64,000 bases of DNA from Chamaelirium japonicum (lineage: Eukaryota; Streptophyta; Magnoliopsida; Liliales; Melanthiaceae). The notes beneath the pieces are model-generated. The model worked only from the letters and a program-made list of their open reading frames with translations. It made no database searches and was not told the origin of the DNA. The stretch covers positions 80,633,415 to 80,697,414 of the forward strand of contig OX393549.1 of assembly GCA_947650365.1 (NCBI GenBank). Direction: 5' to 3'. The position numbers were made by a program, and so were the translations under genes. Each line of letters opens with the position of its first letter. Position 1 is the stretch's first letter. Shown piece after piece: positions 48,836 to 59,954 of the stretch.

Positions 48836-50335
48836 AGTCTCTCGAAATTTGATTCCGCCAGTTCAAGTCGGAAGCTCAAAGCAACATCGGTTATGTCCCT
48901 TCAAGGATAAAGTCCGATAAAAAGGCTCCTGGTAATCCAGGTCAACCTCAGCCCTCGATTCCGCCAGTTCAAGTCGGAAGCTCGAAACAACATCGACTAC
49001 ACCCCTTCAAGGCTAAAGTCCGATAAAAATACTTTTGGCAATCCAAGTCAAATCAAGCCTTTGATTCCGCCAGTTCAAGTCGGAAGCTCGAAGCAACATC
49101 GGCCATGCCCTTTCAATGCTAAAGTCCGATAAAAAGGCTTCTAGCAACCCAGGTCAAACTAAGCCTTTGATTCCGTCAGTTCAAGTCGGAAGCTCGAAGT
49201 AACATCTTACACCCCTTCAAGGCTAAAGTTTGGAAAAAGGCTTCTGGCAACCCAGGTCAAACTAAGCCTTCGATTCTGCCAGTTCAAGTCGGAAGCTCGA
49301 AGCAACATCAGCTATGCCCTTTCAAGGCTAAAGTCCGATAAAAATGCTCCTGGCAACCCAGGTCAACCTAACCCTTCGATTCCACCAGTTCAAGTCGAAA
49401 GCTCGAAGCAACATCTGCTATGCCCATTCAAGGATAAAGTTCGATAAAAATGCGCCTAGCAACCCAGTCAAACTAAGCCTTCGATTTTGCCAGTTCAAGT
49501 CGGAAGCTCTAAGCAACATCGGCTACGCCCCTTCAAGACTAAAATCCGGAAAAAAGGCTCTTGGCAACCCAGGTCAAACTAAGCCTTCGATTCTGCCAGT
49601 TCAAGTCAAAAGCTCGAAGCAACATCGGCTATGTCCTTTCAAGGCTAAAGTCCAATAAAAATGCTTCTAGCAACCTAGGTCAACCTAAGCCTTCGATTCC
49701 ACCAGTTCAAGTTAGAAGCTCGAAGCAAAAATTGACTACATCCACTCGAGGCTGAAGTCCGATAAAAAGGCTCCTGGCAACCCAGGTCAAACTAAGCCTT
49801 CGATTCCGCCAGTTCAAGTCAGAAGCTCGAAGCAACATTGGTTATGCCCCTTCAAAGCTAAAGTCCAGTAAAAAGGCTCCTGGCAACCCAGGTCAAACTA
49901 AACATTTGACTCCGCCAATTCAAGTTGGAAGCTCGAAGCAACATCGGATATACCCTTTCAAGGCTAAAGTCTAATAAAAATGCTCATGGGAACCCAGGTC
50001 AACCAAAGACCTTCGATTTCGTCCATATAAGTCGGAAGCTCGAAGGCAAATCGGCTACGCCCTCTTGAGGCTAAAGTCCGATAAAAAGGCTCCTGACAAC
50101 CCAGGTCAACCAAATACCTTCGATTCTGTCTATTCAAGTCGGAAGCTCGAAGAAAATTCGGCTATGCCATCTTGTGGCTAAAGTTTGATAAAAAGGCTCC
50201 TGGCAACCCAGGTCAACCAAAGACCTTCGATTCCACCTATTCAAGTCGGAATCTCGAAGGCAATTCGGCTATGCCCTCTCAAGGCTAAAGTCTGATAAAA
50301 AGGCTCCTGGCTATCCAGGTCAATCTAAGCTATCA
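48836..50335 (+). repeat. 106-bp tandem array (about 14 copies) downstream of the gypsy relic
   Basis: Units are anchored by CCAGTTCAAGTCGGAAGCTCGAA near 48861, 48967, 49073, 49179, 49282, 49388, 49493, 49599, 49705, 49812, 49918, 50024, 50130 and 50237. Each contains GGCTAAAGTCCGATAAAAA and GGCAACCCAGGTCAA. Divergence between copies is moderate. The array starts directly after the integrase C terminus, so it is the 3' untranslated array of the element. Confidence 0.93.
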
Positions 50336-50365
50336 ACTATACTCATCCGATGCATTAAGAATAAG

Positions 50366-50790
50366 TCCAAGGCCCTGCCCTTGGCACTCAAAGACAAAGT
50401 CCGAGGCGACCAACACCTCGGCACTCTACAAGCCCAAGGCCTTGCCCTTGGCACTCGAAGACAATGTCTAAGGCAACCAATGCCTTGGTACTCTGCAAGT
50501 CCAAGGTTCTGCCTTTAGCACTCGAAAACAAAGTTCGGGGAAGGCATCGCTGCCTCGGCATACACCAAGTTCAAGGAGACTACCTTGGCACTCAAAAACC
50601 AAGTCCAAGGCAAGTGTTGCTGCCTCAGCATGTAGCAAGTCCAAGAATCCTTTCTTGGCATTTAAAGATAAAAATTTGAGACGCCACAGCCGACGTCTTG
50701 GCACTCAAGCAGAGGTCCAAGCTCACTATCTTGGTGCGCAACGACAAAGTCTGGGACCAACTTAATGACATTCGATCGAAAATCCAAGCT
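50366..50790 (+). repeat. Second tandem array (about 85-90 bp, CTTGGCACTC units)
   Basis: Imperfect units built from AAGTCCAAGG and CCTTGGCACTCRAAGACAAAG, alternating two half-units. They are unrelated in sequence to the 106-bp array they adjoin. Confidence 0.75.
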
Positions 50791-51374
50791 TAGTCTTGTT
50801 ACTCGGGTCCCAACATCAGATGGTCACTGATCATCGCCTTCTCTTAACGATTGATGGTTCCAAACCGATCAAGGGGTGTTCAGTTCAACTCTGTCAGCGC
50901 ACTATACCTTCCGCACCGTGGCATTCAAAGCAACGGGTAGTTGGCAAGCAATCGATCGTCCGACAACAACTGAACTTCCGGCAACGACCGATCGACCAAA
51001 GTTCAACATTTTATGAGAGAACCTCTACTTATCAGTCAATCTGATTCAAGTGACATCCGCACACAAGGATCATTCAAAGACAAAGAGCTAGCTATTTTCC
51101 ATTGGGTTGGTTGAATGGCATCTCATCCAAACCTATTGAGTTGGTTGTACAAACTTCACAAGCATGGATATCCCCCTTCTCATCTGGGGGTAGGACCGCA
51201 GTAACCGCCGCATCATCACTGAGGCCCGACTGCAGTTCCTAGCGAACACAATTACTAGGTGCAGTTGGGTGTCAGGTAGAGACAGGTGAGTTACAGTGTG
51301 TCGATGCTTCTTTAAGACGTGAGCTGAAAACCTAGCATGCCCGCTCTTTAAGTAATCTCTTTATAAAGGTGAAT
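50791..51374. other. Gene-free stretch between tandem arrays
   Basis: Single-copy-looking sequence with no protein family recognised. It may be the remaining 3' UTR or LTR of the gypsy relic; no LTR boundary could be set. Confidence 0.4.
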
Positions 51375-52345
51375 ACCGAAAAAGTTATTCATCAATGCGT
51401 ACTATATTTCACATCTACTTTGACTAGTTTTTTAGCGACGATGCAATGACAGTTTATACGCATTCATCCGACGCGCGTACAAAAGTTACGGTTGTCGGAA
51501 CTTTTCAAGTCCTTTTTCGCCGAAGACAATCATCAGAAAGGTTACAAGTCAAGGTGTATGATGTTTCACATTCACTTTGATCGGTTTTTTGGCACTAACG
51601 CAATGACACCTTATACACATTCATCCGAAGTGTGTATGAAAAGTTACGGCGGTCGAAAGTATTCAAAGCCTTTTTCTTCGAAGACAGACATCGAAAAGGT
51701 TGCATGTCGAGGTGTATGATGTTTCACATCCACTTTGACCGATTTTTCGACACCGACGCAACAACGCCTTATACGCATTAATTCGACGCGTGTATAAAAA
51801 GTTATGACGTCGAACGTTGTCAAGACATTTTCCTCCGAAGACAGGCATCAGAAGGTCACAAGTCAAGGTTTACGATGTTCCACGTCCACTTTGATCGGTT
51901 TTTCGGGGCCGATGCAATGCCACCTTATACGCAGTAATCCAACACGCGTATGAAAAGTTACATCTGTCAGAAGTTTTCTAGGCTTTTTTCTCCGAAGGCA
52001 GACACCGAAAAAGTTACTCGTCAAGGTGTACAATGTTTCACGTCAACTTTGACCAGTTTTTCGGCGCCGACACAACGACACGTTATTCACATTCATCCAA
52101 CGCGTGCATGAAAATTAAAGTTACGTCTGTCGGAAATTTTCAAGGCCTTTTTCTCCGAAGGCAGACACCGGAAAAGTTACTCGTCAAGGTGTACAAGGTT
52201 GTACATCCACTTTGATCCATTTTTCGACGCAGACACAACGACACCTTATACACATTGATCCGACGCTCGAATGAAAAGTTGTGGTTGTCGAAAGTTTTTG
52301 AGGCTTTTCTTTCCGAAGACCAGCATCAGATAAGTTACATGGCAA
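51375..52345 (+). repeat. Third tandem array (about 160 bp, about six copies)
   Basis: Units recognisable by GTCAAGGTGTAYRATGTTTCAC, CACTTTGACCGATTTTTCG, ACGCCTTATACGCATTCATCC and AAAAGTTACGNCNGTCGGAAG. Successive GTCAAGGTGTA positions are near 51550, 51707, 51864, 52021 and 52182. Unrelated to the two arrays upstream. Confidence 0.88.
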
Positions 52346-53159
<814 letters not shown>

Positions 53160-53230
53160 TGTAAAGAATAGAAAAAAGCTCTCTCTCATTCAATATTTGT
53201 GATGTGGTATGGTGTGGTGTGATATATATT

Positions 53231-53780
53231 AGGGGTGCAACTCGGGTTGGGTTGGTTCGGGTTTGAGCCAACCCGGAACCGAACCGAACTAGTTCGGTTC
53301 TACCATATTAAAACCCGAACCAACCCGACTTTGGTATAGACCCGAACATACCCAACCCACACTAAGGTTGGATTGGTTCGGGTCAGTTCTCGGGTTGGGA
53401 GTTGGTCTAAAAAAATAATGGTTATCGATTATTTACTAGCAAACTAAATGTCCATGTTGGGCTTTAGGCTTTAGCCACCAGTTGAATTCTCTTGGTAGTT
53501 GGTTCATTGTTAGCAAACAAATAACATTTACTCGGGTGCTAGTGTGATGGAGCCCAAAAGTCCAAACCCGTGACATATATATGTGGACTAATATATATGA
53601 GTTCAGTTCTCAGGTTGGGTCGGGTCTACCCAAGCATCAACCCGGAACCGACCCGTATTTAGTCGGGTCCACAAAACTTAGAACCGAACCAACCCATTTA
53701 GTCAAAATATCCGAATCAACCCGACCCATTTAGGTCGGGTTGGGTCGGTTCCGGTTTTACTCGATCCAAGTAGCACCCCA
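53231..53780. mobile_element. Short hAT-MITE-like element, copy 1
   Basis: Ends AGGGGTGCAACTCGGG... and ...AGTAGCACCCCA form imperfect terminal repeats of the GGGGTGC type. The inside is rich in CCGAACC/GGTTCGG and AACCCGACCC repeats in both orientations. Flanks are TA-rich, so the target duplication cannot be fixed. An inverted relative is at 56270-56745. Confidence 0.6.
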
Positions 53781-54004
53781 AATATATATACACAAGAGAT
53801 CTCACAAATCAAGGGATCCAATTACAACTCAAAGATATCTCAAGCTAAATATTACAACTTGAGATTTTCCAGCGTAGCTTCTAAAAGATCGCATCATATC
53901 ATATGTGCATCTCAAGAATCTTATTGTAACTGTATGGTCCAAACATATATTATTCATAGCGAAAAATTTATCAAAGGATTTTGTTACTACATCATTGTTG
54001 GAAA

Positions 54005-54470
54005 ATAGAACAAGGGCAGAGGATAGCACCAAACCAACGTGGAAGCGACCTCCAGAAGGCTCTCTCAAGATTAATGTGGACGCTCAGTTGGTGGAAAGAA
54101 TACAGCATGTGGCCTTATCATCAGAGATTTCTTAGGCCACCCAATCTGGTTTGCTGTTAAAATCCTTCCGGCTTGCTCACCGATGGAAGCAGAGGCTTTA
54201 GCAATGGTAGAAGGTATTAAGCTTTGCTTACAGCTCAGAATCAACAACGTAGTGTTAGAAGGAGACAACCTTTCAATGATTACGCTCTTGTTGGAGGAGG
54301 ACACCCCACCTCCCTGGAAGATCCATAACTCAATTATGGAATACAGGAGCCTCTCACAGCTGTTTGCATTTTGAGATTACTCCCATGTGACTAGGGAATG
54401 CAACCAGGCGACCCATATGCTTGCCTCTCACGCGCTTCATTGTAATCTTAATTTCTCTCTTTGTCCATAG
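54005..54470 (+). pseudogene. RNase H-like domain relic (RVT_3 type)
   Basis: Frame pieces read WKRPPEGSLKINVDAQL, then after a frameshift near 54090 GLIIRDFLGHPIWFAVK, then MEAEALAMVEGIKLCLQLRI and VVLEGDNLSMITLL. After an in-frame TGA near 54373 comes DYSHVTRECNQATHMLASHAL. This is the plant RNase H-like domain usually found at the end of non-LTR retrotransposon proteins. The frameshift and stop make it non-functional. No RT lies upstream, so only the C-terminal part remains. Confidence 0.75.
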
Positions 54471-54921
54471 ATATCCCCTCCTTTCTACTCGGACCCACTG
54501 GCTCTGGGTAATCTGTTGAGATTGGTACCTAGTGTCGGGGTAGCAAGTGGATGATACATATTGAGGGGTAGGTTTCTTTTTGCAAAAACAAAAAATTGGG
54601 AGTAGTGAAAGGATGTGCTATTATTGTGGACGGCTTTCAGAATCTCAATATGTAAGCCTAGGGGCCCATAGTAATCTCTCGCTAACAGAATCAAGCCAAT
54701 CTTTTGGCCTTGTGAGTTCAACAATGTCCAAACTACATGCCTATCTTCCTTTCATGCGAGTTCAACAATGTCAAAACTACCCACGTCACGACGATCGAAA
54801 GGTGCAACAAGAACATAATTCTAAAGTCAAAATCCTAAAAACGTGACAAACCTGTTAACTTTGCCCAATGATTACATATAAACTCAGATCGAAAGGTGCA
54901 ACCCAAAACGTAGCCCTCACC
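54471..54921. other. Spacer and probable promoter region of the aspartic protease gene
   Basis: A short direct duplication (GATCGAAAGGTGCAAC) occurs near 54801 and 54886, and GAGTTCAACAATGTC near 54714 and 54759. No clear TATA box was assigned. An ATG at 54868 is in frame with the gene but lies in this duplicated sequence. Confidence 0.4.
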
Positions 54922-56232
54922 ATGATCATCACACCACCACTCCCATCACTTGTATTACTACTAATGCCGTCGATCTTCTGCTTCGCCCTGCCGAGCCTCT
55001 CGGCGCCAAAATTAGGCTTCCTGATCGAGATGACCCACGTCGACAACCCCATCGCCGACCCAACCCAATCGCCCGATTCCGCCACCGATGAGATCCGAGC
55101 ACCGGTCCGCAATCGCGGTGGCAGCTTTCTGATGGACCTCGCCGTCGGCACCCCACCAGTCAACATCTCCGTCGCCATCGACACCGGGAGCGACCTCACA
55201 TGGACCCAGTGCAAGCCCTGCACCCACTGCTTCGACCAGCCCAATCCCATGTTCGACCCCTCCAACTCCTCCACCTTCTCCCAGGTCCCGTGCGGTGGCA
55301 CGCTGTGCTGGTTCCTGACTGGCTCCAACGAATGCGCCGTAGGCATGGACGCCCCCTGCAAGTATAAAGTCATGTACCTAGACACTACATGGACCCAAGG
55401 GGTTCTGGCCCGTGAGACCTTCACCATTGGTTCCACCAGGATCCCCAGCCTGCGTTTCGGGTGCAGCTACAGTACCTTTACGCGTCACCGTAAATTCGGC
55501 GCCGGCTCTGGCCTCGTCGGTCTCGGGCGTGGACCATTATCGCTGGTGTCACAGCTGGGCGTCATGGAGTTTGCCTACTGCTTCACCTCCTACCCCTATC
55601 TTAAAAATAACAAAAGCCTTCTTCTCTTGGGGTCTCTGGCACGCACAAAGCTACACGATGATGATGATGATGACGATGATGACGACGACGACGACGACGA
55701 CGAGGATGTGGATGTTAAATTCACCCCTTTACTTCGAAACCCTACCAGGCCATCTCTGTACTATCTCAATCTGACAGGGATAACAGTTGGTGGGACCCTG
55801 CTCGACATCCCCGAATCCACGTTCTCTATAGAGAAAGATGGGAGTGGGGGTGTGGTCATCGACTCCGGAACCACCTACACCCAGTTGCAGGAGGCGGCGT
55901 ACGAGGCGGTGAAGGAGGCTTTCCTGTCCCAGGTGGAGCTGCCGGTCGCCGACGGGTCGAGTTCAGGCGACGAGCTCTGCTTCGTGTGGGCATCGGTGAA
56001 CCTTCCGGCGAACTTCCCGGGGATTGTGCTCCACTTTGAGGGTGTTGATCTGGATTTGCCACAAGTGAACTACTTCAGCGCCAACGGGCTGCGGGTCTGC
56101 CTGACTATCCAGAGGATGGAAGGGTTGTCCATAATAGGCAACTTCCAGCAGCAGAACATGAAGGTAGTCTATGATCTGAAGAGGGAGAGGCTGTCATTCC
56201 TGCCCGGCCGCCATGGATGCCATCCTCGATGA
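54922..56232 (+). CDS. Nepenthesin-like aspartic protease (A1 family), intronless
   Basis: The 436-residue preprotein starts at 54922, chosen because a hydrophobic signal peptide follows directly (LPSLVLLLMPSIFCFALPS). An in-frame ATG at 54868 would add 18 charged residues. The mature enzyme has the first active site AIDTGSDLTWTQC, the nepenthesin-type Cys-rich insert (CKPCTHCFDQPNPMFDPSNS ... CGGTLC ... CKYKVMY), GLVGLGRGPLSLVSQL, the second active site VIDSGTTYTQL and the ending SIIGNFQQQNMKVVYDL. Length is normal for the family. Secreted acid proteases of this group cleave proteins in the apoplast or vacuole, often in defence or development. A run of about 15 Asp (55660-55705) sits between the lobes. 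No stop or frameshift is seen, so it is probably expressed. It is flanked by inverted copies of a short element. Confidence 0.93.
   Translation: MIITPPLPSLVLLLMPSIFCFALPSLSAPKLGFLIEMTHVDNPIADPTQSPDSATDEIRAPVRNRGGSFLMDLAVGTPPVNISVAIDTGSDLTWTQCKPCTHCFDQPNPMFDPSNSSTFSQVPCGGTLCWFLTGSNECAVGMDAPCKYKVMYLDTTWTQGVLARETFTIGSTRIPSLRFGCSYSTFTRHRKFGAGSGLVGLGRGPLSLVSQLGVMEFAYCFTSYPYLKNNKSLLLLGSLARTKLHDDDDDDDDDDDDDDDEDVDVKFTPLLRNPTRPSLYYLNLTGITVGGTLLDIPESTFSIEKDGSGGVVIDSGTTYTQLQEAAYEAVKEAFLSQVELPVADGSSSGDELCFVWASVNLPANFPGIVLHFEGVDLDLPQVNYFSANGLRVCLTIQRMEGLSIIGNFQQQNMKVVYDLKRERLSFLPGRHGCHPR
55657..55709 (+). repeat. (GAT/GAC)n trinucleotide repeat coding poly-Asp
   Basis: About 16 consecutive GAT or GAC codons, followed by GAG and GAT, lie within the protease gene between the catalytic lobes. 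Use of both Asp codons suggests partial stabilisation. Confidence 0.95.
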
Positions 56233-56269
56233 ATTCGTCTGCGGGCCATTTGTTATGGCCCCTAGATTG

Positions 56270-56745
56270 GAACCTTGACCAAATGGGTTGATTCGGTTCT
56301 ATGTTTTGTGGACTCAACTAAACAATGGTCAGTTCTGAGTTGGGGTTCGGATAGACCCGACCCAACCCAAGAACCGAACTGAAACATATTAGTCCGTATA
56401 TATGATGAGTCTACATATACTCGTCATCGGTTAATTTAGGATTTGGGGGCTACATCACATACACTAGCACCCGAGTAACCGTTTGGTGTTTACTAGCGAT
56501 GATCGAACCAATTGACTATCAAAAGAATTCAACATGTGGCTAAAGCCTAAAGTCTAATATGGACCTCTGGCTTAGTAAATTGTATTTAGTCATTGTTGTA
56601 GGCCAACTACTGACTTGACCTTAGAATGGGTTGGGTCAGTTTGCGTCTCTAAACCCAAATTGGGTTGGTTTGGATTTCCGTATGATAGAACCGGGCTAGT
56701 TCGGCTTGATTCCGGTTTGGCTCAAACACCCATCAACCCTGCCCA
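56270..56745. mobile_element. Short hAT-MITE-like element, copy 2 (inverted, divergent)
   Basis: The reverse complement matches 53231-53780 in the middle (CACCCGAGTAA, GAATTCAACATGTGGCTAAAG, CTAAAGCCTAAAGTC) and carries the same GGGTTGG/CCGAACC-rich ends. Terminal GGGGTGC repeats are lost. Together the two copies bracket the RNase H relic and the protease gene. Confidence 0.6.
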
Positions 56746-57075
56746 CCTAGCTCAATGCATATATATTACCGACTTGATTTTGAATGGCCAAACTTGTATT
56801 TCATAAGAAAATTGATGTGAGTCTAGATAAACTGAAGAGAGCAATACTTGGTTTGAAGTAGGGGGGTTTCAACCGCTTACGTGTCATGCAGTAATAGAGC
56901 TATACATTACCATTTTTATGTGGACCCCACACCTCCATAATTCATATGTTGGTGCTTGCATGACCAAAGCCACAACAAGAACTTTAGTATTACTTAAAGA
57001 TGTGAGACCCACACTTTTAAATGTATGGAATTGAAAATACTTGGCGACTACCCACACGGTGAGGTGCATGCATGG
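56746..57075. other. Gene-free spacer
   Basis: No gene or element recognised between the short element and the small LTR retrotransposon. Confidence 0.5.
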
Positions 57076-57204
57076 TGTTAGTGATATTGTACGACATAGG
57101 GTTACATGCCCTGTAGACACCCTGTATATGATATCGCTTTTTACATGGCCTTTATATTTGGCCTATTGGCCTAATAAGACGATTATCATCCTCTTCTCCC
57201 AAAA

Positions 57205-57255
<51 letters not shown>

Positions 57256-57277
57256 CCTAGGGTATGATCTAGTCACA
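57076..57277 (+). repeat. Left LTR of the small copia element
   Basis: About 202 bp, including a (CT)n run of about 45 bp (57208-57252). It ends AGTCACA before the primer-binding site. Confidence 0.8.
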
Positions 57278-57289
57278 TGGTATCAGAGC
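57278..57289 (+). other. Primer-binding site (tRNA-iMet type)
   Basis: TGGTATCAGAGC starts directly after the left LTR. Confidence 0.9.
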
Positions 57290-57294
57290 TATCC

Positions 57295-57830
57295 GATTTG
57301 ATGCCTTTCTCTCAACCAGATTTGGGCCATCTTCTCCGGTCGTCCGACATCCGCTGCACGCAACCGACCAGCAAGCTCTGCACCCCCACGCGCGCCTCCA
57401 ACTATGGCTAACTAATCCTCCGTGGATGCCCTTCTAATCGCGTCGCCTCCCTCCAATACCCTTTCGTTCGAGTATACCCATGACTTTCTCCCAATCTCGA
57501 CGAACTTTCCCCTTGTCTCCTCCATCGATTAGGAGGCATGGGCAGCTACCGTCCAGAACACGCTCCTCAGCGTGGTTTCCTTGGGCAACTCGACATGACA
57601 ACCTCTGTATAGAATCTAGCCTTACCCGCCACCCTTCAGGCGTGATGACTACGTGATGCCCAAGTCGCTGCCAACCTTGTCAGTTTGGTCGATCGGACGA
57701 TGCGGGTCGATCTCATCGCTCTTGTCATGTCTGTCACTATATGGCGTTACCTAGTTGAGCGCTTTGTGGAGTTTAGCGGTGCTCGTAAATACGCCATTCT
57801 CTCTCAGGTCAAAACTAAGTAGTAGCACGA
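57295..57830 (+). pseudogene. Decayed coding remnant in the small copia element
   Basis: Fragments such as LSFEYTHDFLPISTNFPLVSS and EAWAATVQNTLLSV suggest a copia Gag N terminus. Stops interrupt every frame within about 50 codons. Recognition is tentative. Confidence 0.4.
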
Positions 57831-58375
57831 TCATTAGAAAATGTTGAATCCAATATAACATAACTAAGCCACAAACCAACGAGAGTAAATAGGGAACAAC
57901 GTTGAATTGAAAACACCGATACTCATTGAAACACACAACACCAGCACTCTCAACTATGCTCTTGTGGCATGACTCGTAAACCTTCTAAATGTTACACTAT
58001 GATGCATGAATCAAGTAAGGAAGGAAACTCACTACCCAAGTAGAGAACAATGAAATAAGAGGATAACTAACCTAGGGACAGAAAGGAGCCGAAAACTAGG
58101 ATACGACATAACACACACTATAGGGCTGGGTGACTGGTCCTAAACTAAAGCAATTCTGATTTAGTTGAAGAAGTTACCCACTAGAAAACTAATGGTCAAC
58201 TAGCATCGACTAAGCATACCAGCACCAAGTACTATATCTCTGCACTAAACTAGTCATCAAGTTAATTAAAAGGAGGCCTCATAAAAGAAGCAAACTGAGA
58301 ACAAGAGGACCGAGTCAATCCCTACACGAGGGGTCAAACCATACACGAGGACGTGTAGAACTAAGGGGGGTGCAT
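57831..58375. other. Gene-free interior of the small copia element
   Basis: AT-rich sequence without recognised genes. Its last 60 bp (GAGGGGTCAAACC, GAGGACGTGTAGAACTAAGG) match the internal 3' end of the Cassandra element that follows, implying a second, partial Cassandra unit. Confidence 0.5.
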
Positions 58376-58562
58376 TGTGGCGACCAAGATCTGATAAGCC
58401 AATAGTCAAGAGCCAATACTCCTGAGGCTGTGATGATAAGATGGATAAGGTAAGGTAAAGTGAGGTGAGGTGAGGTGTACAAGGCTATGAGTTAGCCCCA
58501 CATCGCCTGGAGAGAAGTAGATCTTGAGCTACTTATATAATTTTTCCTCTCAAACAAATAGA

Positions 58563-58677
58563 CGCGTTTTAAAATTGTGTGTTGCTACAGATTTCGTAAG
58601 AACTCCATAGTTAAGTGTGCTCGGACGAGAGTAGTACTAGGATGAGTGACCACCCTAGGAAGTTCTCGTGTGAGCAC
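58563..58677 (+). pseudogene. 5S rRNA-derived segment in Cassandra left LTR
   Basis: It matches the plant 5S gene through AAGAACTCCATAGTTAAGTGTGCTCGG-type sequence. The internal promoter C-box region AGTACTAGGATGAGTGACC is at 58633-58651 and GGAAGTTCTCGTGTGAGCAC follows. The 5' part is diverged. It is a promoter-bearing fossil and not a gene for ribosomal 5S RNA. Confidence 0.85.
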
Positions 58678-58753
58678 GGGCAAAGCAGACAATATCTTGT
58701 GTGTTTGGGGCAGATGTTACAAAATAGAATTAGAGCCAAGTTCTCCTCGAGAT

Positions 58754-58781
58754 GGGGGGGGGGGGGGGGGGGGGGGGGGGG
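58754..58781. repeat. G28 homopolymer in Cassandra interior
   Basis: 28 consecutive G. Its length is likely unstable and prone to assembly error. Confidence 0.9.
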
Positions 58782-58995
58782 TCAAACCCTATACGAGGAC
58801 GTATAGCCCTAAGGGGGGTGGATTGTGACGACCAAGATCTAATAGACCAATAACCAAGAAACAAGACTACAGAGACTTTGATACCAAGATGGATGAAGTG
58901 AGGTGAGGTGTACAAGGCCATGAGTTAGCCCCACATCGCTTGGAGAGAATGAGATCTTGAGCTTCTTATATAATTTTTTCTCCCAAACATAGAAG

Positions 58996-59113
58996 ACGCA
59001 TTTTAAAACCATGCGCCACTACGGAATTCATAAGAACTCCGTAGTTAAGCGTGCTCGGGCAAGAGCAGTACTAGGATGGGTGACCTCCCTATGAAGTTCT
59101 CATAAAGGCATGG
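58996..59113 (+). pseudogene. 5S rRNA-derived segment in Cassandra right LTR
   Basis: Closer to the plant 5S sequence than the left copy: GAACTCCGTAGTTAAGCGTG and an intact-looking C-box region AGTACTAGGATGGGTGACC (59067-59085). The 3' end (GAAGTTCTCATAAAGGCATG) is diverged. Confidence 0.87.
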
Positions 59114-59249
59114 GCATAGCGAATAATATCTTATGTGTGGGTTGGATGTTATAATCTTTTTTAGAGTGTAAGGGCATTTTCATCCAAAGTTTCATAGAGG
59201 ATAAGGGTGAAGCTCTAACACCAAAACCGACTCCCCCCTTCCCTCATCC

Positions 59250-59720
59250 TTATCCCTAAGGGGGCCGGCTCTAGCTTGCTCATGCTTGCGTGAATAACTA
59301 GGGGACCGGCCCTATAAGAGGAAAAGGGGAGGGGAGAGGCAGGCCCTAGGTCTCTCCCTGTTTAGAAAATCTGACCCCCTCTCCCTGTCCCTCTCCCTCT
59401 TTGTGGTTTCGACCAAGGAAGAAGAAGGAAGAAGAAGGAGGAGGGAAAGAGAAGAGAGAAGGGAGAAAGGGAAGGAGGAAATCTTCACAGCTCATCGCCG
59501 TTTTCGCTACGCGTCGTCCTCCATCAGTGCGTTGTCCTTGCATTCAGAGATAGGACGCCATGGGTTGGTCCGTTCGCAAAGGACAATGTGCTATCCGACA
59601 GCATCCCTCTCGGTTTACGAGCGGCTCATCATCAATCATTGCTATGTTCTCCTTATATAAAGATCCGGAAGGTATAACGATTCTAAACACTTAACTAGAT
59701 GCATGCATGTAGATCTTTCG
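59250..59720 (+). repeat. Possible fragment of a copia-type LTR
   Basis: The layout resembles the 20684-22814 LTR read on its own strand. A CCGGCCCTATAAGAGG TATA-like segment is followed by a CT/GAA-rich leader. Then comes a GC-rich stretch and AAAGATCCGGAAGGTATAA followed by GCATGCATGTAGATC. The order is shared but identity is low, so this is a weak call. Confidence 0.35.
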
Positions 59721-59731
59721 TAATCGTAGTA

Positions 59732-59771
59732 TGCCTCTAGGGTGTCCGCAATGCCTCTAGGGTGTCCGCAC
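59732..59771 (+). repeat. Short direct duplication
   Basis: The 20-bp ATGCCTCTAGGGTGTCCGCA is present twice in tandem. Confidence 0.95.
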
Positions 59772-59954
59772 ATATACTTGATTCATAAATTTGCCTGTAG
59801 ATTATTTTGTGGAATAAATTGTGATGAAACATACACTACCCGATCTTCGGATCTATGTCTTTACTTTCACTGTAACTCTGGTACAAGAATTAAAATCCAC
59901 CAGTTTCTACTCAACAAACTCATAGTGCATGGCCCACCTTGAGCTTGTGGGGCG

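Larger units (their letters stand above)
58376..59153 (+). mobile_element. Cassandra TRIM retrotransposon
   Basis: Two LTRs of 346 bp (58376-58721) and 330 bp (58824-59153) begin TGTGGCGACCAAGATC / TGTGACGACCAAGATC and end GTTACA / GTTATA. They flank a 102-bp interior. Each LTR contains a 5S rRNA-derived segment, the hallmark of Cassandra. The interior starts with a degraded tRNA-Met primer site (AATTAGAGCCAAG) and ends with a purine tract (AAGGGGGGTGGAT). The interior 3' end also precedes the first LTR, so this was probably a tandem LTR array. It has no coding capacity and moves, if at all, with proteins supplied in trans. Confidence 0.88.

Noticed and set aside
48836-50335. CRISPR-like appearance of regularly spaced repeats
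   Set aside because: The whole 106-bp unit is repeated, with no unique spacers and no cas genes, and the context is a plant retroelement.
54868-54921. Upstream ATG as the start of the aspartic protease
   Set aside because: It would place 18 charged residues before the signal peptide and lies in a locally duplicated non-coding sequence. The ATG at 54922 directly precedes the hydrophobic segment.
58563-59113. Two functional 5S rRNA genes
   Set aside because: The segments are diverged at both ends, lie inside short LTRs and match the Cassandra arrangement, so they are retroelement-borne 5S derivatives.
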